Assembly (NCBI GenBank): GCA_015680685.1
Contig: MNCI01002984.1
Span: 645,942-709,941 of the forward strand
Length of the DNA: 64,000 nt
DNA from: Gnetum montanum
Taxonomy: Eukaryota > Streptophyta > Gnetopsida > Gnetales > Gnetaceae
Reading direction: 5' to 3'
Part shown: positions 35,630 to 48,600 of the stretch, in pieces
How the letters are laid out: every line of letters begins with the position of its first letter
Position numbering within the stretch: the stretch's first letter is position 1
Notes under the pieces: generated by a model
Told to the model about the DNA's origin: nothing
Database searches by the model: none
What the model saw: only the letters and a program-made list of their open reading frames with translations
Position numbers and translations under genes: made by a program

Positions 35630-38600
35630 TTTTTCTTGAAAATTTAAAGAAACTACAATCCTCAATTAACTCATAGCCACCTTGTGTTTATTATTACAAT
35701 TAAATTAGACTTTTAGCCTACCTGTGGTGAGATAATGATTCCATTTGCAAACTCCTCTAGTTATAAGACTTTCATTTACTATCAAGATAAAATCCTCCAC
35801 ACCATTGCAATGCCTCTAACAAGTTAGTGTTGCATTATGCATGATAGAGATAACTTGTGCTTTAGATTGTTTATGATAACTTGCTGATAATGTTTGACAT
35901 GTGGCTAGGTTACAAGGGTATTTATATACTTAACATTTGTATAGTATATAAGTATCCTAGTTTTATGCTCTATGTTTATGATTTCAATTTTCTATATTCA
36001 CTAATCCTATTGGTCTTTATAGCTAGATATCATGATATTGGAACAATTTACATGCTTTGGGGATAATTTGTGAGGTATGATGGATGTGATGATATTTTTG
36101 ACAATGTATATGATGTTAATGTTAATTTATGCAACATGTGCTTGGTTAGTATGATCTTGTGGGATTGGATAGATGCTTTATAATAAGTGTCATGAAGCTT
36201 AGGATTTCAACTTCTAAATTATGAGTTATGATGTTAGAATGGTAGGAACCTATAAAAATACTTTATTTCAAAGGTTGATACCCATGAATTTTATATTATG
36301 CTTTAGAAGATTTGTTTTTAAATGAGCACGGTATGTGATCCTTAAATAAAGGTAAATTGTTTTGGAATTATGAAGTTGTTTGTTGGGTACATAATACCCA
36401 TGATCTTGGAATTAGATTAAAGGTATTTATAAATCTTGGTTCTATTTCTCTTTTGTTACTTGACATCTAAGAAAATTGAAATAAGAGACTATGATGATCT
36501 AGAGCTTAGGGTAGTGGATCCACTCTTTAGATTTAACATTTTTCTCCTTCCTTTACCACTATTTCATGTCTAGAAGTCTCTTGGATGTGTGTTTCATGAT
36601 CTTTTCCAACTAAGAATTCATTTTCACTTGTCTAGTAGGCATTTGTCATGGATTTTTCTTTTTCATTGTTTTAGATTCAATAGGATTTGTACTTTATGAT
36701 GCTAAATTCATTTAAGATCACTTTGGATGCTTTTCTCATAATTGTACATGTCTTCAATTAGCAAGAGTTTCTTAACATTTTGTGTGATTTGTTTGTTGAA
36801 ATGTATAATAAGAATTTGGGCTAAATGATGTCTCTTAATCATTGATTCCTATCTCTAATTAATGGTCTAAGCTTAGCTGGATCAAATTATTTGATTTGAA
36901 AATCTTAAGTATCTTTACCTATGATTTTGGTTTCCTATTTTAGTGAAAATTGTGAAATCTAATTTCCTTATGGTGTAGAAAATCCTATCTTATGGCATCT
37001 ATTTGTAACTGTTCTAGTGCTTATGAACTAGTTGACTAGTCAATGTGATTAACCACATGTACAATCAACCAAATTGATCCACATAATTGTTCTCATTAAT
37101 GGCTACAAATGAAAAAATTATATCTTCCAAACCATTTCCTCTCAGTAACATCCTTGTCTAAATGTTCTAAAAATTGTAGATTTTCATTATTATAGCTTGA
37201 GACTCTAGAAGTGATGCATATGCTTTTGATCTTGTCATTTGAGGCTCTAGTTTACTCACTTGAGCACTCATAGTTTGGGTAACATGAGAGTACTTTTTCA
37301 TTTTTTTGAGCCAACTTGAGTATCTCTGCTCACCAACCTAATCCAATACCATATAGAAAAATTAATCAATGATCTAAATCTATGATTTTAAACTTTATCA
37401 TGGTGAGCATGATTAAAATAGGAATGAAGAGAAAATTTCAAGGTAGTCTTACAAGAATGATTGATGTTATCATTATTGCTAGCAATGGAATGTCTTTGTA
37501 TTTAACTCACCAAAAACAAATAAAGCAACATAAATGTAACTATAGAAATGTGAATTTTGTAAAAAAATAATCATATTAACTAAAATTGAAATTGAAGTTT
37601 TATTATGTCTAAAGTTCCAAAGGATCTAGTAAACAGGCATTACGTTTGTATCATAAAAGTTAAATATCAACTAAATAAAGTGGCTAACATTGGATGTAAC
37701 AATATCATATAGAATTTCTTTTGCAATATTATCTTTTTATTTCAAATGTTCAATTTAAGGGCAACTAAGAAACACATTATGCCCATCCACATGATCTTCT
37801 AATTCACATAGCCTAAATGCATGTTCTTCTCTAGAAATTTGAATCCATCTTTTACTTTCCATCTTAAGATAATGTGAACTCAAATGAAGTTTATTAATAA
37901 AAATACATCTCATCAAGAGTTCAATTGATAAATAGCAAAGTTTTAAGTATAACTGGCTATCACTTCTACATTCCAAATAATTTTTTTACTTTCCTTTTAT
38001 ACTTGATCATAACTTTGTTAGAACCTACTACCAAAGCAACTTACAAATGTGCTTTGAATTATTTTGTATATCCTTCAATAAGATATCCCATGTCTTCAAC
38101 CATTGTGCCCCTTGGAAATATATTCCATGCTTCTTTGTGTCTTCAAGAACTATTTTATAAAATTTGATATGCTTTATTTTTTAAAATTTTTGAATATATG
38201 CCATAAACTAACAAATAGCTTCTACTTCTAGATAAAGTAGGTTACACTTTAACAGAGGCATCGACTAGGGTATTTATGCCTTTACCTTTAATTCATCAAG
38301 TAAATATATTTTATATACTCTTTAGTGGTTCTCCAATTTTTTGTACTAAGACCTTGTTCCCAAACTGTGCATAATATAATATGATAAATGATTAACTAAA
38401 GATTTCTTTTCTAACCTTCTAAGCCCAAACTCCTAATGTCATACATATATTTTTAATTGCATCAAGAGCTTTTATCCCTCCTGCTATTCTATCCTGAATG
38501 CATTTATCCTATCTTTAATTATTCACATATTGAGAACCCAAATATCTAAAAGAGTACATGATTTGTACATTATAATCACCAAATTAACAAATAAATAAAT

Positions 38601-38700
38601 GCACTAGTCAACAACTATCCATAACTATACATTACTTGTACTAAATTGGGATAGTTACAACCATGGACATAAAACACATATGATTGACCACCACTATGTT
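35630..38700. other. AT-rich intergenic DNA, nothing recognised
   Basis: Only short ORFs are present, none with recognisable motifs. It is probably eroded repeat sequence. Confidence 0.45.
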
Positions 38701-38724
38701 CAAAAATTACACTAATGATGATGT

Positions 38725-40150
38725 TTGATATTTCCAACAAGGACTAGGCATGTGATTGAGGCAATTCCTGATATAGCATCTTTTTCTCCGTTATCATACA
38801 GTGAAGAGGTACAAGAAGATATCAATAAAAGCTATCTAGAGTTTGTGAAAAAAGAATCAGTTGAACAAGGAAATCAACTAATCTATACAAAGACTACACA
38901 ACCTCCAAGTAGAAGATCACCAAGAGAATAATAACCATTATTGACATATGCTACTACTAAGTACATCCTTCTTACTAATGAGAGGAACCAAAGAATTTTT
39001 AAAAATCACTAACTCATAGTGATAAAACATGTTAGTTACAAGCCATGAAAGAAGAGTTGAGTTGATTGTAGAAAAACTTCACATACGAGTTGGTTGAACT
39101 TCCTAAGGGTAGAAAGGCACTCAAAAGTAAATGGCCTTTTAAACTCAAGAAAGATAGAAATGACAAGCTTAAAAGGACAAAGCTTATATGGTGATGAAAG
39201 AATTTGGACAAAAGAAAAGTATTGATTTTGATGAGATCTTATCTCTAGTTATTAACATGGATTCCATTCAAATAGTTCTTAACTTGGCAACTAGCATGAA
39301 CCTTGAACCTTAATAACTAGATGTGAAGATTTCTTTTCTTCATGGTGATTTAGAGGAAGAAAATCATATGAAAGAGGTAGAAGTCTTTATTAAAGGAAAG
39401 GATCACATGGTTTGCAAATTAAAGAGTCTATATGGGTTAAAGCAAGCATCCAACAGTAGTAATATAAGTTTGACTAATTCATGATGAGTTATGGCTACAT
39501 AAGAACATGTTCTGATTCATGCATCCACTTTAAAATGTTCCCTAGTGAGAAGTTCATAATCTTTTATTATAGGTAAATTATATGCTAATAGTGGGAGAAT
39601 AGCACCTAGTTAGTGGGTTGAAAAAACAATTCTTCAAGTCCTTTGACATGAATGATATATAATCGACACAACAAATCTTAGAGATGATAGTTATTCATGA
39701 CAGAAAAGTTAAGAAGCTATGGCTATTACAAGAGAAATATATTAAACAAGTGCTTAGAAGATTCAACATGAAGAATGCTAGGCTAGTTAGCACTCCACTC
39801 ACTGGTCATTTCAAGTTAAGCAAGAAAGTATGTCCTACCACAAAGGAAGAGAAAGGAGAAGCGGCACTTAATCCTCATTCCTTAGCAATTGGGAGTTTAA
39901 TGTATGCTATCATTTGTACCTAGCTAATTATTGCTCATGTAGTTGGCATTATAAGTAACTTTCTTAATGCTCATGGTAGAGTGCATTGAAAAGTAGTAAA
40001 GTGGATACTAGGATATTTAAGGGGAAGTTCTAATATATGATTATATTTGGAAGGACTTGCACCAATGTTGATATGGTTGGAGATTCAATGGTAAAAAGTC
40101 TAGTTTTGGATATCTAGGTACATTTGCAAGAGAAGTTATCTCTTCAAAAC
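38725..40150 (+). pseudogene. Element F: decayed Ty1/Copia pol (RT-RNase H region)
   Basis: Plus-strand fragments start with a pre-RT linker (38725-38931, ending QPPSRRSPRE). RT pieces follow: FGQKKSIDFDEI-like near 39205-39240, SLYGLKQAS near 39425-39450, and the open stretch 39684-39923 with LWLLQEKYIKQVLRRFNMKN, STPLTGHFKLSKK and AIGSLMYAIICT. After a stop it continues toward RNase H (VKWILGYLRGSS, about 39995-40030). Stops and frameshifts are frequent and no LTR was found. Confidence 0.85.
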
Positions 40151-40399
40151 TAATAAAACTTTAAAATAGATAATAGACATGCAATGTATAAAAACACTTG
40201 ATTTAGAAAATTTAATTTGCAAGTCTAAAAGTGTTTGAACTATAAAATCAAATTTATAATTTTCAACATAATTACAACCCTACTTTTATATGTTACATGG
40301 ACATAACTTTAGACATTAATTTTTTAAAAAAAATTAAATATAAATTTATTTATTAATGTTGGAAATAACATATTCTTCTAAACTTTAACTTTATAAAGG

Positions 40400-40585
40400 T
40401 ACTTTACAGCACAATGCCTTGAGGGGAAGGGGGCCATGGTGTCAAAACCATATAGCCAAAAGCACATATTAGAAGAATTATACAAGAATATAACGATGCT
40501 TCAAGTATGACTCAAATTAGTAAGCTCTTGCTTAATAAGACAATGACTTAACTGCTTAAGCCACCTATCACTAACATAGTGTGAT
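40400..40585 (-). repeat. tRNA-derived SINE-like repeat, copy 1
   Basis: Its core (AGAATATAACGATGCTTCAA, TATGACTCAAATTAGTAA, 40487-40535) closely matches 62630-62675. Read on the minus strand it has a degenerate tRNA-like head (TGGCTTAAGCAGTTAAGTC). Confidence 0.55.
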
Positions 40586-40589
40586 GCGT

Positions 40590-42300
40590 TTGACCTTTTT
40601 GTACCAAACCTATCCAAACTAAACTAATCTTTATAACATAACAAATAAACTCAAGTTCAACAAGAAATGGTTATAAGAAACAATCAAAATAATTGCCAAT
40701 GAGTCAACATTGCAATTCCTTCATCAATACGCTTCTCTATTACCAATTCAATAACTATAAATACGTAGGAATCACACGGGATTAGAACTTTTCTTTGGTT
40801 CTGATTTTTTTCATTTGATGTAGTAAGTTGTTCCCTTCATCCTTTGTGTGCTTTCATGTGTGTGGGTTTAAGTTCATCGCACCTATGCAATGAAACTCTT
40901 GAAATCTTGCATTACCTTGTTATCACAATTTGATCATTTAGGTTAATACAGAGTTGAATGTTGCATGATGTGATTCAATAAAACTTTCATGTTTTGATTT
41001 TCAATTTCTTATGGACTTATGTATGTTAGGTTCTTTTTTAAATTTTCTTCTTCTTCTTCATGCCTTATCTCACATGCCTAAGCTTTTTTTTAATAAATTA
41101 ATGTATTTAATTGTGTTTTAATCTATTGTAAGAGAATGGTATTTAGAGTGATGGTAAGATGCTTGTTTTTTAGGTAATAAGACCAATCAAATAGAGGTTA
41201 GGCTTTCATGTTCTTCTAAGACCACAGTTACTAGAATGAGCATTAAGCCCAACTTAGCACAATGAGCATCAAACCTCTAGGACCACACTTATTCAAAGGA
41301 GCATAAATCTCTAAGTTATGATCTATTTTTAATAAGTTAAGGTTATGCTTTTGTTCTTCTACTAACCCTTGCAAAACCTCACTTAGCAAAATAAGCATGA
41401 ACTTGCAAGCAACCATTTTATTGCTTTTAGGTGGTATTTTAATGTTTTAAACTAAAATACATGAAAATCGTAAAATTTAAAATAATAAATATTTACAGTT
41501 TATAATTTCATCACCTTTGATGTTTATGTGCAGTTGTGGCCAATTTCGGATGCCAATAAAATTACCAAATTTGTTATAGATTTTTGTTGCATACGTTTTA
41601 TGAAATATAATTAACCCTACTTTGTACTCCAAAAGGGCAAATTTGTAAGTGCATACAGATGAGATTTTACATCTCTACTCGCTTTATTTTTAGTGTCATT
41701 GCCCTAACATCAGAATTATATCCTGAAGGTATTACTATCCGTCGCTACTAATAATCTTGGATAAAATTATAAAAAAAATCAATGAAGAACATCTCGCTCA
41801 GCACCAAACGTTCACAAGCCACCACCAGCCCACAATCACCAGAAATGATGAAAAACATCTCGCAAAACAATCACTATCAAGCAACCAAAGGTGGTGAAAT
41901 CTTTAACAGTTCCTAGGATTCTCGAAATTGGAAAAAATATTAATTCAAAATTTCGTAAATTTACAATTAAAATTAACATAAAACATTACCAGGCAGAAAT
42001 CATTACAAAGAAAGTTTGAGAGTTCATAATAGCATAGTTGTTGCGAGGAGCAAAAATGATGTAAAGCAGTTACTTTACATTATAGTTTGACGCTACATTT
42101 GATACCAAGTTAAAATTTCACCCTCAAGACAATATCATAAGAAGGAATCTCACTGTAATAATGTGTGAATTTTGAGGCAGTTATTTTAAATAAAATATTA
42201 AGGAAAAGTTTGCGCAATTCTAATTTGTTGGCATTCCTTTCTTTTAAACTTTATCTGCCTCCATGATGAGATACTCCCCACTTTCTGCTTTCTCTCATTG
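40590..42300. other. Intergenic DNA with degenerate short repeats
   Basis: There is no gene. Around 41210-41410 loosely repeated words occur (AATGAGCATTAAGCCC, AATGAGCATCAAACC, AGGAGCATAAATC, ATAAGCATGAAC). At 41785-41865 the word ACATCTCGC occurs twice. The 3' UTR of the next gene probably starts at its right end. Confidence 0.45.
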
Positions 42301-42316
42301 CCATTGGCATCAATTA

Positions 42317-42322
42317 TTTATT
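42317..42322 (-). terminator. Candidate poly(A) signal of the five-exon gene
   Basis: AATAAA on the minus strand lies about 360 bases after the stop codon. It is the best-placed hexamer for 3' end formation. Position is the only support. Confidence 0.35.
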
Positions 42323-42681
42323 GGGGTTAATGGTGAAATAAATCAGAATATGCATTCTTAGTATAAAGTACAATCAGCATCACTCTTGTTAATTATCCAA
42401 ACTAAATTCTGTTGTTCCAGAATCACCTTGTAAGAAAGGGTACAAAGGTATTGTATGTTTGTACATGATGTTTGCAACTATCTTGGCTAGGTGCTATTCG
42501 CTAGAGTTGTCTCTGAACCAAAGCAGGCTATAATCAACAGAAACTTACCAACAATGTCCAAAAAGAAACGATTAGAAAGATCTAACTTGAATTTCTTCAA
42601 ACTTGTTTAGGCTGAAAATATATATTTTACAATAGATCCAAGCATAAGACTATCTGGCCTAATTTCTTAGCACTTCAAAAA

Positions 42682-45600
42682 CTACGATCTCTGATTCCAT
42701 GATGGACTTGGCCGCCTTGTATCTCGGAAAATAGATGTTCCACCTGATCCTGCTGGTGAGGGTGATGACATTGCAGCTTGTGTCCCTGGAATGGTTAGAG
42801 GGGGATACATATGTTGACCTTGATTTCCGTACATCCTCAGTGGTGATGCGTTTGGTAGCATACCTGGCAAGATATTGCTATTATGTTGACTCTGAACATT
42901 ACTTATCGTCAAGCCAGCTCTGTACGCATGGGAAGACTGCATGAGCACCAAACCATCTGTTCAACATACGACTTTCATGCATAATTAAGAAGATAAAAGT
43001 GACTGAACATTTATAGCTAAATATGAAAAACGAACAGTGCCACAATTACACAATATGTGTTGATATATGAATTTTACCATTAATATTGTCCTTTCGATAT
43101 CTAATATATGGAGGTGTTGGAACCCAAAATAATTAAAACATAGATACACCCCAAGATATATAGTCCAATTAGAACTTCATAACTCAGCATTGCCCACCAG
43201 AATCAAACCCATGACTTTGGAACTTTCAAAGCAAGAGTCTTAATGCAAGGCTAACACCATTGTATTCAAGCTTTTTAAGGTATAACAAAAAGAATGTCTA
43301 TATGATTACACCACTCCTAACACACCAAGTAAAAAATCCTAAAAATTGCCAACAGTGCAAAAGTATAGTTGGAGCAAACAACAAATGACATTAAAAAATA
43401 CTGGCTATAAATAAACTATTCATCGTGGTACCTAAGAGGATTGGTCATAACATAAACTTGATGAAGAATAATGTCCTTTCGTAATATAGTTTACTACCTA
43501 TTGTTGAAATTGTTGTTGTTGAAATATTCGGTGTCCAACGATTGAAATTGTAACGGTAGTTATACGTATCTATCATGTTGTCTTAATACCTTTCATAATG
43601 GTACATATTAGATAACGATTATGTGAGGATCATTTCAACCTTTTGCATATCTAAAATCAGAAAAGAATGGGAAGGAGAACAGTCACGAAGAACTCCGACA
43701 TCTTGAATCATAAAATGTCCAAGAAAGTTTACTATTATGATATTGCAGGTTATGACCAGGCATCTCAAGAGACGCAGAAATTAGTGAGCAGAAACCTCCT
43801 TTGCCATCCTTTAAAGAACTGATGTTACATGTTTGTAATGTCATGTCAAGTATGTCAGCTCACAAAGGAGGAAAGAGCAACTTACCGCTTGCTACCTAAA
43901 ACACTAGTACCAAGATGTAAATCATTTTAGCTTTGCCAATAGATAACATTGAAGGACGTATATGTGGCAACAGGGCATTGCAATAAAACAACTTATCAGA
44001 ATGGCAGAGTTACTTCCCAGTATTGTTGCTCAATGAAAAGTAAAACTGGAGGTATAAGTTGAGTTATACCACATCAACCTCAAACTGATAGGAAAATTAG
44101 ATGAGTAAATACATACTCAAATAGCATCTTTTCATGTTGCATGAATATCTTCAAGTTCGGGCGAAAGCAGCTGCTAAAGCTGAGTTGGCAAAAATGTTCT
44201 TTGTTAACGGAACCGATAAAGGGCAATATTTGATGTGACACTTGGCATCATACAATTAATCATGCACAATTGAAATCGGTGATGAGTTAAAAGATTTTCA
44301 TAAGACTTTTTTGACAATATCAACTCATATTGAAGGATAACCTGAATTCAAGATTCAAAAAGTATAATAAAAGCATGAATAGGTAGAGGACAAATGTGTA
44401 GTTTCAGGTGAGACGATCTCTTGAAGGATGAAATATTTACTCTAGATACCTAGAGCAATTTTAGATACAAGAAATTTAATTTAGATTATGTTTTGTAGCA
44501 ATCGGAGCTGCTAAAAGGAAGTAGCCATTAATGAATAACTATGCCTCTGAAGAAAAGACGTGCTCTAAACATTCCTAAAAGTCATGAAGGTCTTGAAAAG
44601 ACAAACCTGACTAGGTTGCTGAGAATTGTGTTGGCGACTATGAATTGACCCAACAAGACCATATGCATGATGCATGGCATGGGAATGAGGACTTCGTGCA
44701 AAGGCATCCTCTAACTCTCCCTCTTCCAAATCTCCATTAGCATTACGGATGGGCTGCCTTGACTGAAACCCCTCCACTATTTCTCCATGTGCAAGAAAAG
44801 CGTGTGACCCAGAAGATTGACCAGCTAACTGACTTCTTTTCTTCATTTCTTCCTCATTGCTAAGAATCTGTATACTCCCAAACAGGTATGGTTATAGAAT
44901 TATATATAACTGCTTCTCTTCTAGGAAAAAATTTGCAAAAGACATGTGCCACCTAGGAACTGATCTACAACATAATTTACAAACAGATGACAAAATTAAA
45001 CTTTACTTGCTTGAGCATTTGAACAAGATGATGTTTCTCCTCAGTCAACTCCTTCAATTTTGCCTCTAACTGCAGCTTTCGCTTTATTTTCTCAGAATTT
45101 GCATCTGCAGGTTTCTGTGCTTACTCAAACAGAATAGGATCAATAACTCCAGTAAATCACACTAAAAATTGTTCTAGCCAAATTTCACTTCAAAAATTAA
45201 GCTAAAATTTAAAAATAAAAAAAAATCTAAATGAAAAAAAAAGTCTCCCGTCAAGATGAAAACTCTGGAAGACCATGTAGAGATCGTAGAAAATGTTTGG
45301 GAAAAAATGGAAGCAGTATAACCTGCTGCAGAGAACATGACAGAAACATAAAAGAACAAATATCCTATGCACCCCTATGTGGGAAACAAAAGGAATCACT
45401 GTATTAATCCAGTATTTGGATACTATAGAATGTTGACTATAGTCTTTGAATAGTTGTTTCTACTGAGAATACTTTGTATTTGTACATGGTGAAGGCAGTC
45501 GTCTTTTTTTTTTAGGTTAAGGCAATGCGCATGTGCAAATGCCTCCAAACTGGTATACATAGGGTGCTGGCACCAAGCTTTGAAGCTAGTAACTTCTGGT

Positions 45601-48600
45601 GCAAGGCAATGTGAGCTAACAGCCTGTGCAGGGCAGTGTCTTTTATTGCCTATTTGATCAATACTTTAAGGCACTGACAATGCCTTAATGAAATTTGTGA
45701 ATAACATTTCTGCTAACAAGACATATAAGTTGACTAAATTATGCATTGGGAACTTATACAATAATCTGGGTAAAAGATTCTGTGTCCATTGGGTTAAGGA
45801 CAAGCATACGGTAGAATTGGGATGGCCTGAACACCAGCGACCAATTTCTGATCCTGACTTTAGCCATCCTGTGTATCACTGATTTGGAAAGTACCAGATG
45901 GCCAATATCGTCAATCAGTGACTTCGAGGACCACACCCATTTATTTGGAGAATGGGACGGTGATATCTTGCTCTTGCCCTTGCTATGCAAGAATTTATTG
46001 ATACCCCGATGCTATCCTACAGGCATGACTGCTATCAATGCCACCATTGTCTAGATCAATGCTTTAAGGCACTGACAATGTTGTAAGTTTTTAAATAATA
46101 AGAATTGTCATTAAACATTTATGTCAACAAGACATACACGTTCGATAAATTATACATCAGGGATCATTAGCTGATGAAATAATTTGGCTAAAAGGTTATC
46201 ATTCCATTGGGCTCATGATAAGCATAAGAGAATTTGGATTTCCTGACCAGCAAAGATAACTTGCCTGATCCTGATTTTAGTCCTTGGTGCACTCATTTGG
46301 GAGAGTATCAGGTAGTCAACACTGATATCCTAGTGGCATGAATGCTATCAATGCTACAATTTCTAGACTAATGTTTTCAGTCACTAACAATGCAGGATTG
46401 AGGAATACATCCCAATATTTTCCAAAATGAAAATTATCAATTAACACTTAAGCCAACAAGAAATATAAGTTCAATAAATCATGCCTTGGAGATTTATGGA
46501 TGATGAAATAATTTAACTAAATGGCTCTCTATCCAGTGGGCTAAGCACAAGCATAAAAAAGAATCTAGATGACCTAACAGCAACAGATCAACTGTTTAAT
46601 CCAACACTTAGTCCTTTGTGTCAGTAATTTGTAAAGTATCAAGCAACCAATATCATAAGTCCTTTGTATCACAGACCAGTTTCAGAATTTATTTTATGTA
46701 ATTTTTTTTCTATAAAATTTATAACTCAATGTTACCTAGTAGAACCAAACCTGTGACCTGGGGTTACCAAGTCAAGGCCCTTACTACTAGGCTAGTGGTA
46801 AAGGTCTTGGCTTGGTAAACCCAACACTTAGTCCTTTGTATCACGAATTTGTAAAATATCAAACAGCCAATATCATCAATCAGTGACTTGGTGGACTGCA
46901 CCATACTTGCCTATTTGGAAAACATGTGATCTTACTCTTACCCTTGGTAAGAATGACTTTCTTGATACCTAATATTATCCTGGTCTCATGACTGTTACCA
47001 ATGCTACTATTTATCAAATCAACACCCTTCCCCCCTTTGAACTTTGGACATACATAGCATTCTTTTACAATTTAACCAGATTTCTATACCTACCTAGCCA
47101 AAAGTAATTTTTTCTCACCAATTCCAATATCTTTGTTTTGCCCATATGTGCAGCCATGTCACTTTAATGCTTTTCTTCGAGAAGTTTGAACTTGAGGTCA
47201 CATTTTGGAACACAAATTTTCCCATCTTTGAATAAAATCTCATTCTTTAAATGATAAGCCTTCCATTTATCAGCCCTGCCTAGCAATGGAGAACTGAACT
47301 CCTTCCAAATTGCACGAAAATCAGTATCATTGAGATACAATGAAGCAAAAGAGTCAAAACCTTGAACTTCCACATTAGAAGAAACAACATGGACTCTAGA
47401 CAAAGCATCAACTACAACATTAGACTTCCCACTTCTATGTTTCAAAACAAAATGAAACTCTTACAATTGTTCCACCAATTTTATGTGTTTAGCATTCAAC
47501 TTCTTTTGAGAGTTCAAAACTTGAAGTATTCTATGATCTATTACCAAAAGAAACTTCGATTGAAGCAAGTAATGTCTCCAATGCTTGATAGCTTGAAGTG
47601 TAGCATATAATTCCTTCTCATATACACTATACTTTTGTCTAGATTCATTTAACTTTTTAGAAAAGAATGCACTTGGCTTACCCTCTTGAGAAAGCACACC
47701 TCCAATGGTAAGCCCACTTACATCCACCTCCACTTCAAAAAGTTTAGAGAAGCTTAGAATTCCAATACTAGAGCACTACAAATCTTCTCCTTCAATGCTT
47801 GAAAAGAACTCATGGTTGCATCATCCCATATAAAAACTGAGTTTTTCTTCAAACAAGAGAGCATAGGCCATGCAATAGAACCAAAATTTCTAATAAACCT
47901 CCTATAGAAGCCAGCCAAACAAAGAAAAGATCTCACCTCTCCCACATCTCTAGGTGAAGGTCGTTCCTTGATTGCCTTGATCTTGTTTGGTTCCATCTTG
48001 ATGTGGTTCTTGGAGATAACATGACCTAAATACACAAAATCCTTCTTCATGAAATGGCATTTCTTGGCATTGATCACCACCAATTTAGCCTTATGCAACT
48101 TTGAGCATACCAATCTCAAGTGTTGCACATGCTATTCCTCATTAAAAGAGTACATTAGAGTATCATCAAAGAAAACAACACAACATTTACCAATAAGATC
48201 CCGTAGAACATCATGCATGAATCTCATGAAAGTAGCTAGAGCATTGGTCAGCCCAAAAGGCATGACTAACCACTCATACAAACCATCTGGTATTTTAAAA
48301 GTTGTTTTTCATTCATCTCCTAGTTTAATTCTTATTTGATGATATCCACTTTTCAAATCAATCTTTGAAAAGATTTCAGCATTAGCTAAAGCATCGAGAA
48401 TATCATCCATCCTTGGAATAAGAAACCTATACTTAATGGTGATTCTATTAATAGCTCTAGAATCAATACACATTCTCATTTCATCAATATCCTTCTTAGG
48501 AACAAGTAAAACTAGAATGACACAAGGAAAAATGGATTCCTTAATAAAGACATTAGAGAGTAGCTCACTTACTTACTTGTACAACTCCTCCCTTTGGTGC

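Noticed and set aside
45688-45990. Short ORFs in the tandem array
   Set aside because: They are not kept open between repeat units, so selection for protein is unlikely.
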